DNA from: Ferrovibrio terrae
Lineage (GTDB): Bacteria > Pseudomonadota > Alphaproteobacteria > Ferrovibrionales > Ferrovibrionaceae
Direction: 5' to 3'
Assembly (NCBI RefSeq): GCF_007197755.1
Contig: NZ_CP041636.1
Location: 708,501-772,500 of the forward strand
Length of the DNA stretch: 64,000 nt
The notes beneath the pieces are model-generated. The model was not told the origin of the DNA. It worked only from the letters and a program-made list of their open reading frames with translations, and did no database searches. This document shows positions 54,732-63,292 of the stretch, one piece after another (position 1 is the stretch's first letter; the number at the start of each line of letters is the position of its first letter). Made by a program: the position numbers and the translations under genes.

Positions 54732-57700
54732 ATGAGCAAGCTCAACATCAATACAGTCACCGCCTCAGCTGGCGCAGGTAAGACAACACGTATCGTGCGC
54801 CGCATCGCGGCCGAGGTGAAGGAAAGGCCGCCCGAAGAGATTATGGCGACCACTTTCACCGTGAAGGCAGCGGATGAGCTCATCGAACGGGCCCGCGCTG
54901 AGCTTTACGAGACCCACCAAGAAGACAAGGCCGTTCGGCTGCTTGGCGCGCGCTTCGGCACTGTCAATTCCGTATGCGGCCAGATTGTCGCCGAGCACGC
55001 ATTCGAATTGGGCCGGTCGCCTCGCGCGGAAGTTATCTCCGACGACAGCGTGAACCGGATTCTGGCAACGGCTGCCAGCGAAGCCATCTCCAAGCATGCC
55101 CCGGAACTGAACCATATTGCTGAGCTCTTCGGATATTCGGACCCGTATCCTCCGCACGTTACCCGACCTGACTGGCGCACGACACTCAGGAAGATTATCG
55201 ACCTGGCCCGCTCCAATGGCTTGAATGCCGATGGATTGCAGACTTCTGCCGATAAGTCCGTGGCTGGCTTCCTGGACCTGCTCCCCAAACCGCAGCCAGG
55301 TTTGACGTCGGAAAAGCTTACGGCCGACCTTACAGCTGCGGTGAACGAAGCCCTGAAGCACTCGGCCACGATTACCAGCGGAGACGGAACAAAAACCGTA
55401 AAAGAGCTGATTAAGATTCGCGGCAAGCTGAAACGCAAAGCCGCCTTAAGCTGGCCGGAGTGGGCGCGCGCGTCCAAGCTTAAATATGCGAAGACCAAGG
55501 ATGTAGAAGTCTTCAAGAAGGCTGTCGAGAACATCAAAAGAATCGCGAGCAACCATTTCGGCCATCCACAACTCCGGACGGATTGCGAGACGTTCATCAG
55601 GACACTGTTCGCTTGCGCAGCAGACTCTCTGGCGGCATACGACGAATACAAGGCCACCCGCGGCCTGATTGACTTCACTGACCAGGAAATGCTGGCGCTC
55701 CGCGTCCTCTCCGATGCCAAAATGCGCATGCGTCTGGCCGAACGGGTCAACCGCGTCTTCGTTGACGAATTCCAGGATTCCAGCCCGCTTCAGATTGCCA
55801 TTTTCACTTCGCTGGCCGAAATCGTGGAAGCCAGCACCTGGGTCGGGGACCCCAAGCAGGCCATTTACGGCTTTCGCAACGCCGACAGCGCTCTGACGCA
55901 GGCCGCGTTCCTCGGCGCCGGTCAGGGCACAAAACCTGATGACCCGCTGCGTACGTCTTACCGAAGCCGCAAGGGCATCGTCGATTTCGTCAATGAAGCA
56001 TTCTCGCCTTCGCTCGACGCCATGGGCTTAAAGCCTGAAGAGCATCGTTTCACCGGCACCGACCGCAAGGAGGATGGCTTCAAGCGGCCTCCGTTGCATG
56101 TCTGGTGGGTTTCTGGGAGCAACAACGACAAGCAGTCCGCTGCCTTGGCTCATGCGGTAAAGGCTGTCATCGATTCCCCCGAAAACTGGCCCGTGGATAC
56201 CCGCAAGGGGGCCGTCCGCCCGTTGCGGATTGGTGATATCGCCATCCTGTGCCACACCAACAAGGAAGTGGAGCGGGCGGCGGCGTCCCTGAGCGCCATT
56301 GGTATCCCGGTCGCGGTCGAACGCGACGAGCTGTCCAAGACTCCACATGTGGAACTGGCCATGGCAGCTCTCCGCTGGGTGGCCGACCAATCCGACCGGC
56401 TTGCCCTGGCAGAGCTAGCCCGCTTCTTCTCCGACGACCCGGAATCAGACGCCTGGCTGCAGGCAGTCGGCGCGGAAGACCCGGATGCTGCCTTGAAGGC
56501 TGCGAACCCGATTTCCGATGCTCTAGAAGTCCTGCGTCAGCAGATCCTGGAGCTGACCCCGGCCGAAATGGTCGATGCCATCATCACCCTGCCACCGCTG
56601 CTGAGCCGGATTGAGCGCTGGGGTAACCATGGCGCGCGCCTGGATGACCTGGAGGCTATGCGAGGGTTCGCCAGGACCTATGAGACGGAGTGTGCGGGTT
56701 CAGGCGCTCCCGCAACGCTGTCCGGACTGATCCTGACGTTCGAGGAAGCCGAAGCCAAACGGCCGAAGAGCCTGCGCCCCGACGCCGTCAACGTGATGAC
56801 CTATCACAAGGCCAAGGGCCTTGAGTGGCCATTGGTCATCCTGTCCAGCCTGCATAAGGACCCGGAGCCCCGACTGTTCGAGCCGGTCGCGGAGGTCGAC
56901 GGCAAATTGGACTGGATGAACCCGCTCGCTGGACGGTGGATTCGGTACTGGCCGTGGCCGTATGGAACGCAAAAGGACAATGTCGGACTGGATGAAGCCG
57001 CAGCCAATTCTGAGGCGGGCAAACTGGCGTTGCTGCGCGCTAGGCAGGAAGCCACCCGCCTCCTGTATGTCGGCGTAACGCGAGCCAGAGACTACGCTGT
57101 ATTCGCGCCGAGCACCAAGAACGGCGCCGAGTGGCTGAAGGTTCTGGATACCGGCACTGGTACCGCAGACTACGTCGTGCTGCCGAAGGCTGCCGAACCT
57201 ATCGCCGCAGGGCCCCATAAATTCGAAGCTGAAATCGTAACCCTCGCCGCACCTGAAGACGAGGAGACCGCGGCACCAATCATTCTGCAGACCCACGTTC
57301 GCCTGGGCCGGGAGGCTGTCGTTCGCAATCCGCTGTTCAGGACACCCAGCACCGAGATTACAGCCGTTCCGTACAAAATTGTCGGCCGCGCCGAGATTGG
57401 TCATCGCATTCCCATCGTTGGTGATGCAGACATGGCCATCGTCGGCGAAGCCGTACACGCCATTCTGGCAGCGGACGATGTGTCGGCGCCAGCAGATGCC
57501 AGACTTAAAATGGCCCAGGACATCCTGGACCGCTGGTCCATGAAGCTGTTGAAAGCCGCCGATATCCTTAAAGCGAGCGATGCCCTGAACACCCATCTGC
57601 TTCAAACCATCCCCGGCGCGACCGTTTTCAAGGAGGCTCCGGTCTCTGCACATATTGCCGACCAGCTGGTATCGGGGCGCATTGACCTGCTGGTTGGTCA

Positions 57701-57893
57701 TCCTGGCGGCTACGCCATTGTCGACCACAAGTCATTCCCCGGAGCAGGTGAAAGCATCGACACCAAAGCCCTGAGCTTCGGTCCGCAGCTTGGCCTCTAC
57801 AGGGATGCTGTCGAAACAGCCACCGGCAAGAAGGTCACAAACCTGCTGGTCCACATGCCCATCAGCGGGCATCTCATCGAGATCTCCATGTAA
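54732..57893 (+). CDS. AddA/UvrD-like helicase-nuclease
   Basis: About 1053 residues. All superfamily-1A helicase motifs are visible: TASAGAGKTTR near 9-19, VDEFQD near 344-349, GDPKQAIYGFR near 372, TSYRSRKG, TYHKAKGLEWP near 690 and LLYVGVTRARD near 776. A C-terminal RecB-type nuclease follows: GEAVHAILA, GRIDLLVGHPGGYAIVDHKS (near 985-1000) and QLGLYRDAV. The start ATG at 54732 lies one base after the AddB-like stop. Length is typical of AddA. The pair should unwind and degrade DNA ends; which DNA it targets is unknown. Confidence 0.9.
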   Translation: MSKLNINTVTASAGAGKTTRIVRRIAAEVKERPPEEIMATTFTVKAADELIERARAELYETHQEDKAVRLLGARFGTVNSVCGQIVAEHAFELGRSPRAEVISDDSVNRILATAASEAISKHAPELNHIAELFGYSDPYPPHVTRPDWRTTLRKIIDLARSNGLNADGLQTSADKSVAGFLDLLPKPQPGLTSEKLTADLTAAVNEALKHSATITSGDGTKTVKELIKIRGKLKRKAALSWPEWARASKLKYAKTKDVEVFKKAVENIKRIASNHFGHPQLRTDCETFIRTLFACAADSLAAYDEYKATRGLIDFTDQEMLALRVLSDAKMRMRLAERVNRVFVDEFQDSSPLQIAIFTSLAEIVEASTWVGDPKQAIYGFRNADSALTQAAFLGAGQGTKPDDPLRTSYRSRKGIVDFVNEAFSPSLDAMGLKPEEHRFTGTDRKEDGFKRPPLHVWWVSGSNNDKQSAALAHAVKAVIDSPENWPVDTRKGAVRPLRIGDIAILCHTNKEVERAAASLSAIGIPVAVERDELSKTPHVELAMAALRWVADQSDRLALAELARFFSDDPESDAWLQAVGAEDPDAALKAANPISDALEVLRQQILELTPAEMVDAIITLPPLLSRIERWGNHGARLDDLEAMRGFARTYETECAGSGAPATLSGLILTFEEAEAKRPKSLRPDAVNVMTYHKAKGLEWPLVILSSLHKDPEPRLFEPVAEVDGKLDWMNPLAGRWIRYWPWPYGTQKDNVGLDEAAANSEAGKLALLRARQEATRLLYVGVTRARDYAVFAPSTKNGAEWLKVLDTGTGTADYVVLPKAAEPIAAGPHKFEAEIVTLAAPEDEETAAPIILQTHVRLGREAVVRNPLFRTPSTEITAVPYKIVGRAEIGHRIPIVGDADMAIVGEAVHAILAADDVSAPADARLKMAQDILDRWSMKLLKAADILKASDALNTHLLQTIPGATVFKEAPVSAHIADQLVSGRIDLLVGHPGGYAIVDHKSFPGAGESIDTKALSFGPQLGLYRDAVETATGKKVTNLLVHMPISGHLIEISM

Positions 57894-57919
57894 CGAGGCA
57901 GCAAGACTGAGAGGGAATC

Positions 57920-58441
57920 ATGGGACTGGATTTCAGAAATCTTGATGACCGTACCCGCGCGCTTATGGTCGAGGAGATCGACCTGGATGGCGACAACCTG
58001 TATCTCAGTCGCTTTCTCACCGATGATGGCCAGGCACAGTGGCCAGGCTTGCTGCGAGACGCTGCCTTGAATGGCAACGACGACACCCTGGCAGCAGCCG
58101 TGCGCGGCGGGCGACTGCTACGGCGCCAGTATCAGAGGCGGAAGCCTAAAGGTGGCTTTACCATGGCGGAGGTGCCCGTTACCGCACACCGGACCCTCGC
58201 CGAAGGCCAATTCAATGTCTACTACATGAGGGCCCTTGCTCGACGGGCCATCGAAGAGCGCCGCAGCATCATCGTGTATCGGGCGAAGCGTGTTCAGGAA
58301 CCACGGCCAGAGTCGCAGCGCATGATTGACCGACAACTCGAACCGAACTTCGTTCTGGAAACACTGAGGGCCGACCATGGGGTCGAGCCAGAAACAGGCA
58401 TTCCACTTCCCAATTCTGGGCTTACCGTCGAACTTCAGTAG
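57920..58441 (+). CDS. Conserved-looking 173-residue protein of unknown function
   Basis: MGLDFRNLDDRTRALMVEEI begins a compact acidic/basic protein. The middle has RRKPKGGFTMAEVPVTAHRTLAEG then FNVYYMRALARRAIEE, and the C-terminus GIPLPNSGLTVELQ. There are no membrane segments or recognised motifs. GAGGGA lies three bases before the ATG, and the gene follows the helicase by 26 bp, so it belongs to the same transcript. The linkage makes it a likely accessory or recognition subunit, but no function can be assigned. Confidence 0.7.
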   Translation: MGLDFRNLDDRTRALMVEEIDLDGDNLYLSRFLTDDGQAQWPGLLRDAALNGNDDTLAAAVRGGRLLRRQYQRRKPKGGFTMAEVPVTAHRTLAEGQFNVYYMRALARRAIEERRSIIVYRAKRVQEPRPESQRMIDRQLEPNFVLETLRADHGVEPETGIPLPNSGLTVELQ

Positions 58442-58482
58442 GCACTTGATGGTGCCGTTATCGGCGCTCTGGGATGCGACCC

Positions 58483-58617
58483 CTAAGTTATGAAGGCAAA
58501 AGTCAGTTGTCGCGGCCGTGAACGGTAGTGAGAGCAGACACGTTCTAGGCGTCTGTTACGCGTCCGTTCATAAGCACGAACGAAAACATCCTTCGGCCTC
58601 GGCACGGATTTCTCCAT
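58483..58617 (-). CDS. Small basic protein of 44 residues
   Basis: Minus-strand ORF beginning MEKSVPRPKDVFVRAYERTR and ending SRPRQLTFAFIT. A GAGGAG ribosome site sits just upstream of the ATG. The VFVRAYERT...VCSHYRSRP pattern resembles short basic proteins annotated in other alphaproteobacteria, but I know no function. It is convergent with the 173-residue gene. Confidence 0.5.
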   Translation of the reverse strand: MEKSVPRPKDVFVRAYERTRNRRLERVCSHYRSRPRQLTFAFIT

Positions 58618-58911
58618 GTCGATCTCCTCTTTCATCTAAAGCTGGATTGCCCAGCCGCTCCGGCTGCCAAACGCAGCCCGCGTCGCGTGGAGCCTGACCA
58701 AAGGTCAGCGAATCAAGAGGCCGATAACGGCGACACCGATTCGAGCCGATCAGTGTCCGCCTTGCAAGTTTCGATGATTAAAAACACATTTGAATGCCAA
58801 GTTATGCAAATTCAAATCTGTATACAGACCATGCTTTGCGCGATATCTAGAAGATAGGTTCATCCATTTGGCCAGTGGACGAGCGGAGTTGCGAATTGCA
58901 GTCTCTGGCCC
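58618..58911. other. Intergenic region without a recognised gene
   Basis: This stretch has an A+T-rich core (58,770-58,860, with AATTCAAATCTGTATACAG). It probably holds the promoter of the following DNA-binding protein gene. Confidence 0.35.
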
Positions 58912-59283
58912 ATGGACTCTCAGGATCGCGTCAAACCGCAAATTCCCGCAACGGTCACCGATGACCCCTTGCTCTCAAATCGCGACTTGGCCCGGCGATG
59001 GCAATGCTCACCCTCTTACATAGAGAAAAAGCCGCCAACGGAACTGCCTGCGCGTTGCGGCGTGCTCCCTGGCCGCCATCGTTATCGGCTCTCGGATGTG
59101 CTGCGCTTTGAGGCCGCAAGAGTCGATCCGCGTCACCCGCTGACATTTGCCGCCTATAGTGGCGGACCGTGTCACACATTAAGTGACAATAAGTCACAGA
59201 CCGGATTTCCAGTTCGACTAGACGTCACGGGAGCATCGACCAAGCGACGAACCGGACGCAAACCAGTGCCGGCGATATCATAA
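58912..59283 (+). CDS. AlpA/excisionase-like helix-turn-helix protein
   Basis: A 123-residue protein. DDPLLSNRDLARRWQCSPSY followed by LPGRHRYRLSDVLRFEA is the winged-helix pattern of MerR/AlpA/excisionase-type proteins encoded on integrated elements. The C-terminal tail is basic and probably disordered. The ribosome site is weak, so the exact start is uncertain. Given the integrase and relaxase nearby, a role in excision or regulation of mobility genes is likely. Confidence 0.62.
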   Translation: MDSQDRVKPQIPATVTDDPLLSNRDLARRWQCSPSYIEKKPPTELPARCGVLPGRHRYRLSDVLRFEAARVDPRHPLTFAAYSGGPCHTLSDNKSQTGFPVRLDVTGASTKRRTGRKPVPAIS

Positions 59284-59314
59284 AGCGGCATCTCGACTGA
59301 GTGCCATCGCTCTA

Positions 59315-59575
59315 TCATCCCGCACGACGCCCTCTTGGCATCGGTTTCGGTTTCGGAGCACCCGGCAGTGGTTCGACAAACAGCTCCACGATTCTGACCT
59401 TCAGGGCTTCGGCCACTTTCTCCAGTGTATCGATGCTGGAATTTACGGTCGCCCGTTCAAGTCGGCCAATGAAGGAAGCGTCTACTCCCGCCTCTCCAGC
59501 TAGATCCTCTATTGTCAGGCCGCGCTCGACGCGAACCCGCCTGACATTCCAACCGACAATTTTCCTCGCATCCAT
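59315..59575 (-). CDS. XRE-family (Cro/C1-type) transcriptional regulator
   Basis: An 86-residue protein with a complete helix-turn-helix: RRVRVERGLTIEDLAGEAGV then DASFIGRLERATVNSSIDTL and EKVAEALKVRIVELF. A Pro/Lys-rich tail follows. It is divergent from a small membrane-protein gene, with an inverted repeat between them that is probably its operator. Confidence 0.87.
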   Translation of the reverse strand: MDARKIVGWNVRRVRVERGLTIEDLAGEAGVDASFIGRLERATVNSSIDTLEKVAEALKVRIVELFVEPLPGAPKPKPMPRGRRAG

Positions 59576-59613
59576 AAGCGGAAACGAGCAGCTTGCTCAC
59601 AATTATAACAGGG

Positions 59614-59634
59614 CATATATTCCCTTTATATATG
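59614..59634. promoter_or_regulatory. Inverted repeat, probable operator of the XRE-like regulator
   Basis: CATATAT (59614-59620) and ATATATG (59628-59634) form a perfect 7-bp inverted repeat with a 7-bp spacer, directly upstream of the GGAGGTGAT ribosome site of the small membrane-protein gene. Confidence 0.6.
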
Positions 59635-59642
59635 GAGGTGAT

Positions 59643-59801
59643 ATGCAGCGCTCATCGACACCGCAGCTAAAGGCGTCTGGTCGCAGAACACCCATCGAGA
59701 GCTTTCCGCCAGAACCGCTATATCCGCGTCTTCGAAAAGTAGCGAAATGGAGTGTTGCCTTGATTCTGGTCTTGATGGCTATAGCCGCCATGACAGACTG
59801 A
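59643..59801 (+). CDS. Small single-pass membrane protein (52 residues)
   Basis: MQRSSTPQLKASGRRTPIES starts a basic soluble part, and a C-terminal helix follows (WSVALILVLMAIAAM). A perfect GGAGGTGAT site lies immediately before the ATG, which makes a real gene likely despite its size. It is controlled by the probable XRE operator. Function unknown. Confidence 0.65.
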   Translation: MQRSSTPQLKASGRRTPIESFPPEPLYPRLRKVAKWSVALILVLMAIAAMTD

Positions 59802-59952
59802 AAGACATGCGCCCTACAGTGACTATAAAGCCCGGCTCCGACCTAGTGGCCGGCAGCGCGAATAATGTCTGGAACCGACACCAATCCCGCCGGTGTATAT
59901 TTGAAGTTCTTAAGATTCGCCCACCGCGCGATTGAAAAACGGATGAGGAGCA

Positions 59953-60576
59953 ATGCCACGTCGAAGCTTAATATTTGCCGATATCGAAGCATCCGGCCTC
60001 CAATTCTTGAGCTACCCCATCGAGATCGGATGGGCCTGGGCGGAGCGGTCACACATCGAGTCACGCAGCATTCTCGTCAAACCTTCCGCAGAATGGCTCA
60101 GCTGGAAAACAGGATGGAATCCAGAAGCCGAACGGCTGCACGGTATTTCATTGGAACAGCTGCTGAGAGAGGGAATCGAAGCTCCAAAGGCCTGCGGAAC
60201 CTTGAACTACGAATGGCACGATGCCGAAGTATTTTTCGACACAGGTTCAGGCGCACACGACTCTCGGTGGCTGTCAACTCTGTATAGAGCGGCATCGCTC
60301 GAGCCTTCATTTTGGCTCTCCGATCTTTCATCCGATCGTTGCATCCTGAGCTATGCCCGGATGTCCCGCATCACTGACACCAGGATTCGTGCCCTCGAAA
60401 TCTTGGCACCCAAGCACACTCATCGAGCGGCCCAGGACGCCGCTAAATGGGCATGGCACTATCTGGCAGTGAAGCTGATCGCAGATCGTGAAATCATCTC
60501 TGAAAGTGAGATAGCAGATTTGGCCAGCTCTATTCAGATCAAATTCAAGCCAACCATGGATCAGAAATCTGAGTAA
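59953..60576 (+). CDS. DEDDh-type 3'-5' exonuclease (RNase T/DnaQ-like)
   Basis: A 207-residue protein. Exo I is IFADIEASGLQFLSYPIEIG (Asp-x-Glu), LHGIS is the usual ExoI-to-II landmark, FFDTGSGAHDSRWL carries the second Asp, and HTHRAAQDAAKWA supplies the His and final Asp. GAGGAG precedes the ATG. It stands between the regulators and the relaxase and may act on single-stranded DNA or RNA during transfer. The last 16 bp overlap the convergent membrane-protein gene. Confidence 0.78.
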   Translation: MPRRSLIFADIEASGLQFLSYPIEIGWAWAERSHIESRSILVKPSAEWLSWKTGWNPEAERLHGISLEQLLREGIEAPKACGTLNYEWHDAEVFFDTGSGAHDSRWLSTLYRAASLEPSFWLSDLSSDRCILSYARMSRITDTRIRALEILAPKHTHRAAQDAAKWAWHYLAVKLIADREIISESEIADLASSIQIKFKPTMDQKSE

Positions 60577-61028
60577 CGCTTAAGAGCGATCAAAACGACA
60601 AAAGCAAGGCTCAGAAGAATGGCGATGCCGAGTAGACACTCAACTGCATGTGCATATACGATTCCTCTTATACTTGAAACCAAAGTCCGGCCGGCATTAT
60701 TACCTTCAATCTTTAACATATTGAGTTCCTCCCCATCGGAAGCATCAAGTTGCTTATGCATTGATGCCTGCAACGCCGAGGCCTCCGGCCGGGCATACCT
60801 TCTTGAATCAGTGTCTATGAGCAATTTGACCAATCTATCTATGTGAACTGAATCTCCTTCAGTCGCTCTGAAGTTCTTCTGAATGATTGGCGTCGCCAGT
60901 TGAAGATCGAAATCGTGCCTGACTAGCACTAGAAGTATGTGCATAACTGCCACATGTCGATCAGACGGCATGTAGACATCTACCCTGAACCGGCTCTTTC
61001 CGCTCCCCTCCTGCTTACGCCGCGCCAT
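60561..61028 (-). CDS. Membrane-anchored protein of unknown function
   Basis: About 155 residues from the ATG at 61028 (MARRKQEGSGKSRFRVDVYM), chosen because GGAGGGG sits six bases before it. The protein is soluble at first and ends in one helix (CLLGIAILLSLAFVVLIALK) with a short basic tail, so it is C-terminally anchored. I recognise no family. Confidence 0.55.
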   Translation of the reverse strand: MARRKQEGSGKSRFRVDVYMPSDRHVAVMHILLVLVRHDFDLQLATPIIQKNFRATEGDSVHIDRLVKLLIDTDSRRYARPEASALQASMHKQLDASDGEELNMLKIEGNNAGRTLVSSIRGIVYAHAVECLLGIAILLSLAFVVLIALKRYSDF

Positions 61029-61138
61029 AATCGCCCCCTCCAGATTGGACATCGTCAACGAGCGCACTCCCGTGATCCAGGTCACCGGGCGCACCCGGCA
61101 CCGAAAAAGGCATTGCGCTGCTTCAACCTGGTTAGACG

Positions 61139-61450
61139 TCAAAATCGGGGCTCCGGTTTCATAGGAAATGGGAAATTCCGCGTCTCGCTAGGATTGCTGT
61201 TTCCCATCACGTCAGTCCCAGCCACTATCATCCCCCCGGAAACCACCACGCCCCCCGGTTGACGAAATATGAAGATGGGGATTTCACCAAGCTTACCGGG
61301 AGCCACACCGGTAGCTGTGTAGTGCAACGCCACATCGGGGAAGCGCAAAGAGGCAGCGGATAGGTACCGCAGGCCTTCAACAACTGACGCCCTACTCTGG
61401 TAATCCGCACTGATACGACACACGGCCTGCGTAACTATCTCCGCAGGCAC
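61139..61450 (-). CDS. Hypothetical protein, possibly expressed
   Basis: A 103-codon ORF starting MPAEIVTQAVCRISADYQSR. It contains GLRYLSAASLRFPDVALHYT and IFIFRQPGGVVVSGGMIVAG. There are no known motifs and the ribosome site is weak. It lies between the anchored-protein gene and the relaxase on the opposite strand to the latter. Codon use is acceptable, but coding status is not certain. Confidence 0.4.
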   Translation of the reverse strand: MPAEIVTQAVCRISADYQSRASVVEGLRYLSAASLRFPDVALHYTATGVAPGKLGEIPIFIFRQPGGVVVSGGMIVAGTDVMGNSNPSETRNFPFPMKPEPRF

Positions 61451-61618
61451 GCTGGGGAGCCCCTGACATTAAGTATCCGGTAGCCAGTCTGCTGCTGCAT
61501 AGGGGCGGAACGTGTCCGTCAGATACAGCCACCTACACTAGCCACAAGCCAATGATGTAACCGCTGGAGCCAAAGCCGCGTCTAACTCCTGGAACAACAT
61601 TTTCCATGGGAGTACCCG

Positions 61619-63292
61619 GTGAAAGCAAACAGGCTCAATTACGAAAGCGGACTACCAAGCATCAAGGCCCGAGTTGAGGAAGAGTGGCGCATTGGCCGTC
61701 TGGAAGACGACGACGACATCGCGACAATGCTGAAGCGGATACTCGGGCAAACCCGGCGCCAGGGGCTTTCTACCGGAGGCCCGACACGAACGTTCCACCT
61801 GAATGTGAAGTCGTTTAAAGTGGTGGCACCTCGTCGCGGGCGGCCAAATTCGAGCCGGCCGGGCGAAGATCAAGGCAAAATCCACAGACACTCAGGCGGG
61901 CAGAGCCCCAAGCTGCGCCGGCGGGTTCTACTCAAGCTGTCTTATATTCAGCGCACAGACGCCTATAAGCAGCATACAGACCTGCTGGCCGTTGGCGGCA
62001 GCCCGGCACACGCCATGCTGTCCTGCGCCTTCGCCCTGGCAGCCGGATCGGCCCGCTCGAATGCCAATATCTTCTACACGCTCGTGGTCGAGTTGCCGCG
62101 AGGCATTGACACTGAGCAGTGCAGGCAGGTCGGCGATGCATTGGCGCAACACTTCGCCAGCCGTCTTTGCCCAGCCACCTATGCAATCCACGATCCCGAC
62201 AGGCCGCATCTGCATCTCATCGTCGCGGCACGCCCATGCCGCGAAATTTCCGCAGGCTACTGGGTAGCCGAGTGCCAAGGGCGTATGGGCCACCCCGGAT
62301 TCCGCCTCTTCAATGGCAGGGCCGAGATTCGGGAGTTTCGCAATACCGTGGCCGACATGATCAATGAAATTTGCCAACCTGAGGTCAAATTCCATCCGGG
62401 ACGTCGGGCCGCCACCGGTTTAAGCGGAGACCCGGAGCGGCGCTTGATCCGGAACGAACTCCGGCGGCAATTCAACGGCATCAAATGGTTCGTGCTTGAG
62501 CAAGCCACGAGACTCCGAAATTCCCGACTGGTGGACACAGTCCAAACCAATGACAACATCGCAGCGAGTTCGAAACCGGGGAATGCCCCAAGCATCCGGT
62601 TTAGGGCGCCGGCAGCGCCTGGAGGCGCGCAACCGCAGATGACTTCTGATCGTGAATTTCCCCCTGCTGTCATCCGGGGCAGCCGGCCAGCCGGTGAAAT
62701 TCAGATCACTCGATCCGACCGCTCTTCCGGTCCTGAAGCGCCACCCCGAATCCACCCCTCACGCCCCAAAACTCCCCAAGGGCCAATCCAGCAGACGGAT
62801 TCCGGATTTAAGCCGGGCGTGACGAAGCCTACAAACCAAGCGTCCACTCGGGGGATTTTCCCGCCCAACAGCCACCCTGTGGAGCCTCGATCAAAGTTCA
62901 AAAGACCACCCCCATCTGGGATGGCACCAGGTGGCTCAGCGCTACGCCCGCCCGTGTCAACTTCTGACATAGAAACTCTCGTGGCCATCTCGAAGAGAAT
63001 TTGGCGGGATCCGGCTGCAGAGACCGAGGGGCAACATCATTCACGTCTCAGAGCCATGCCGCGGGCTAAGCTTGAGCAGGCCCAGAGATGCACCTTACGG
63101 CTGATCGAGCTTTATGCTCCACAGTCGGCGGGGGCATCCAGCCAGATCCAGGAGGTGTTGGAGATGCTGCGGCAAGGCAACCGGGTCTCTGCCACGATTC
63201 TGGCAGAGCCGGAGCGGATGCCCCCACGCAGAAATGGCAAAGCCTCCGTCAATGCCAGTAAGCGGAAGCGTCCTGGCGATCGCGAGCAATGA
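61619..63292 (+). CDS. MobA/MobL-type relaxase-like protein
   Basis: A 557-residue protein with a GTG start and GGGAG six bases upstream. LKLSYIQRTDAYKQHTDLLA resembles the early relaxase region, VVELPRGIDTEQCRQVGDAL the next, and IHDPDRPHLHLIVAARP carries the HxH metal motif of MobA/MobL. The final 250 residues are Pro/Arg-rich and disordered. A MobA-family relaxase nicks DNA at an oriT for conjugative mobilisation. The oriT itself was not identified. No conjugation pilus genes are seen nearby, so transfer would need a helper. Confidence 0.68.
   Translation: MKANRLNYESGLPSIKARVEEEWRIGRLEDDDDIATMLKRILGQTRRQGLSTGGPTRTFHLNVKSFKVVAPRRGRPNSSRPGEDQGKIHRHSGGQSPKLRRRVLLKLSYIQRTDAYKQHTDLLAVGGSPAHAMLSCAFALAAGSARSNANIFYTLVVELPRGIDTEQCRQVGDALAQHFASRLCPATYAIHDPDRPHLHLIVAARPCREISAGYWVAECQGRMGHPGFRLFNGRAEIREFRNTVADMINEICQPEVKFHPGRRAATGLSGDPERRLIRNELRRQFNGIKWFVLEQATRLRNSRLVDTVQTNDNIAASSKPGNAPSIRFRAPAAPGGAQPQMTSDREFPPAVIRGSRPAGEIQITRSDRSSGPEAPPRIHPSRPKTPQGPIQQTDSGFKPGVTKPTNQASTRGIFPPNSHPVEPRSKFKRPPPSGMAPGGSALRPPVSTSDIETLVAISKRIWRDPAAETEGQHHSRLRAMPRAKLEQAQRCTLRLIELYAPQSAGASSQIQEVLEMLRQGNRVSATILAEPERMPPRRNGKASVNASKRKRPGDREQ

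Noticed and set aside
56700..57728. A minus-strand open frame of 342 codons
   Set aside because: It is antisense to the helicase motifs V-VI and the nuclease domain of the AddA-like gene and shows no family signature.
49266..58441. Identity with a named defence system (Gabija, Zorya, Kiwa, BREX, DISARM)
   Set aside because: Gabija has an OLD-type nuclease and one short UvrD helicase; Zorya has MotAB-like genes; BREX and DISARM have methyltransferases; KwaA/KwaB differ in size and motifs. None of these hallmarks is present.
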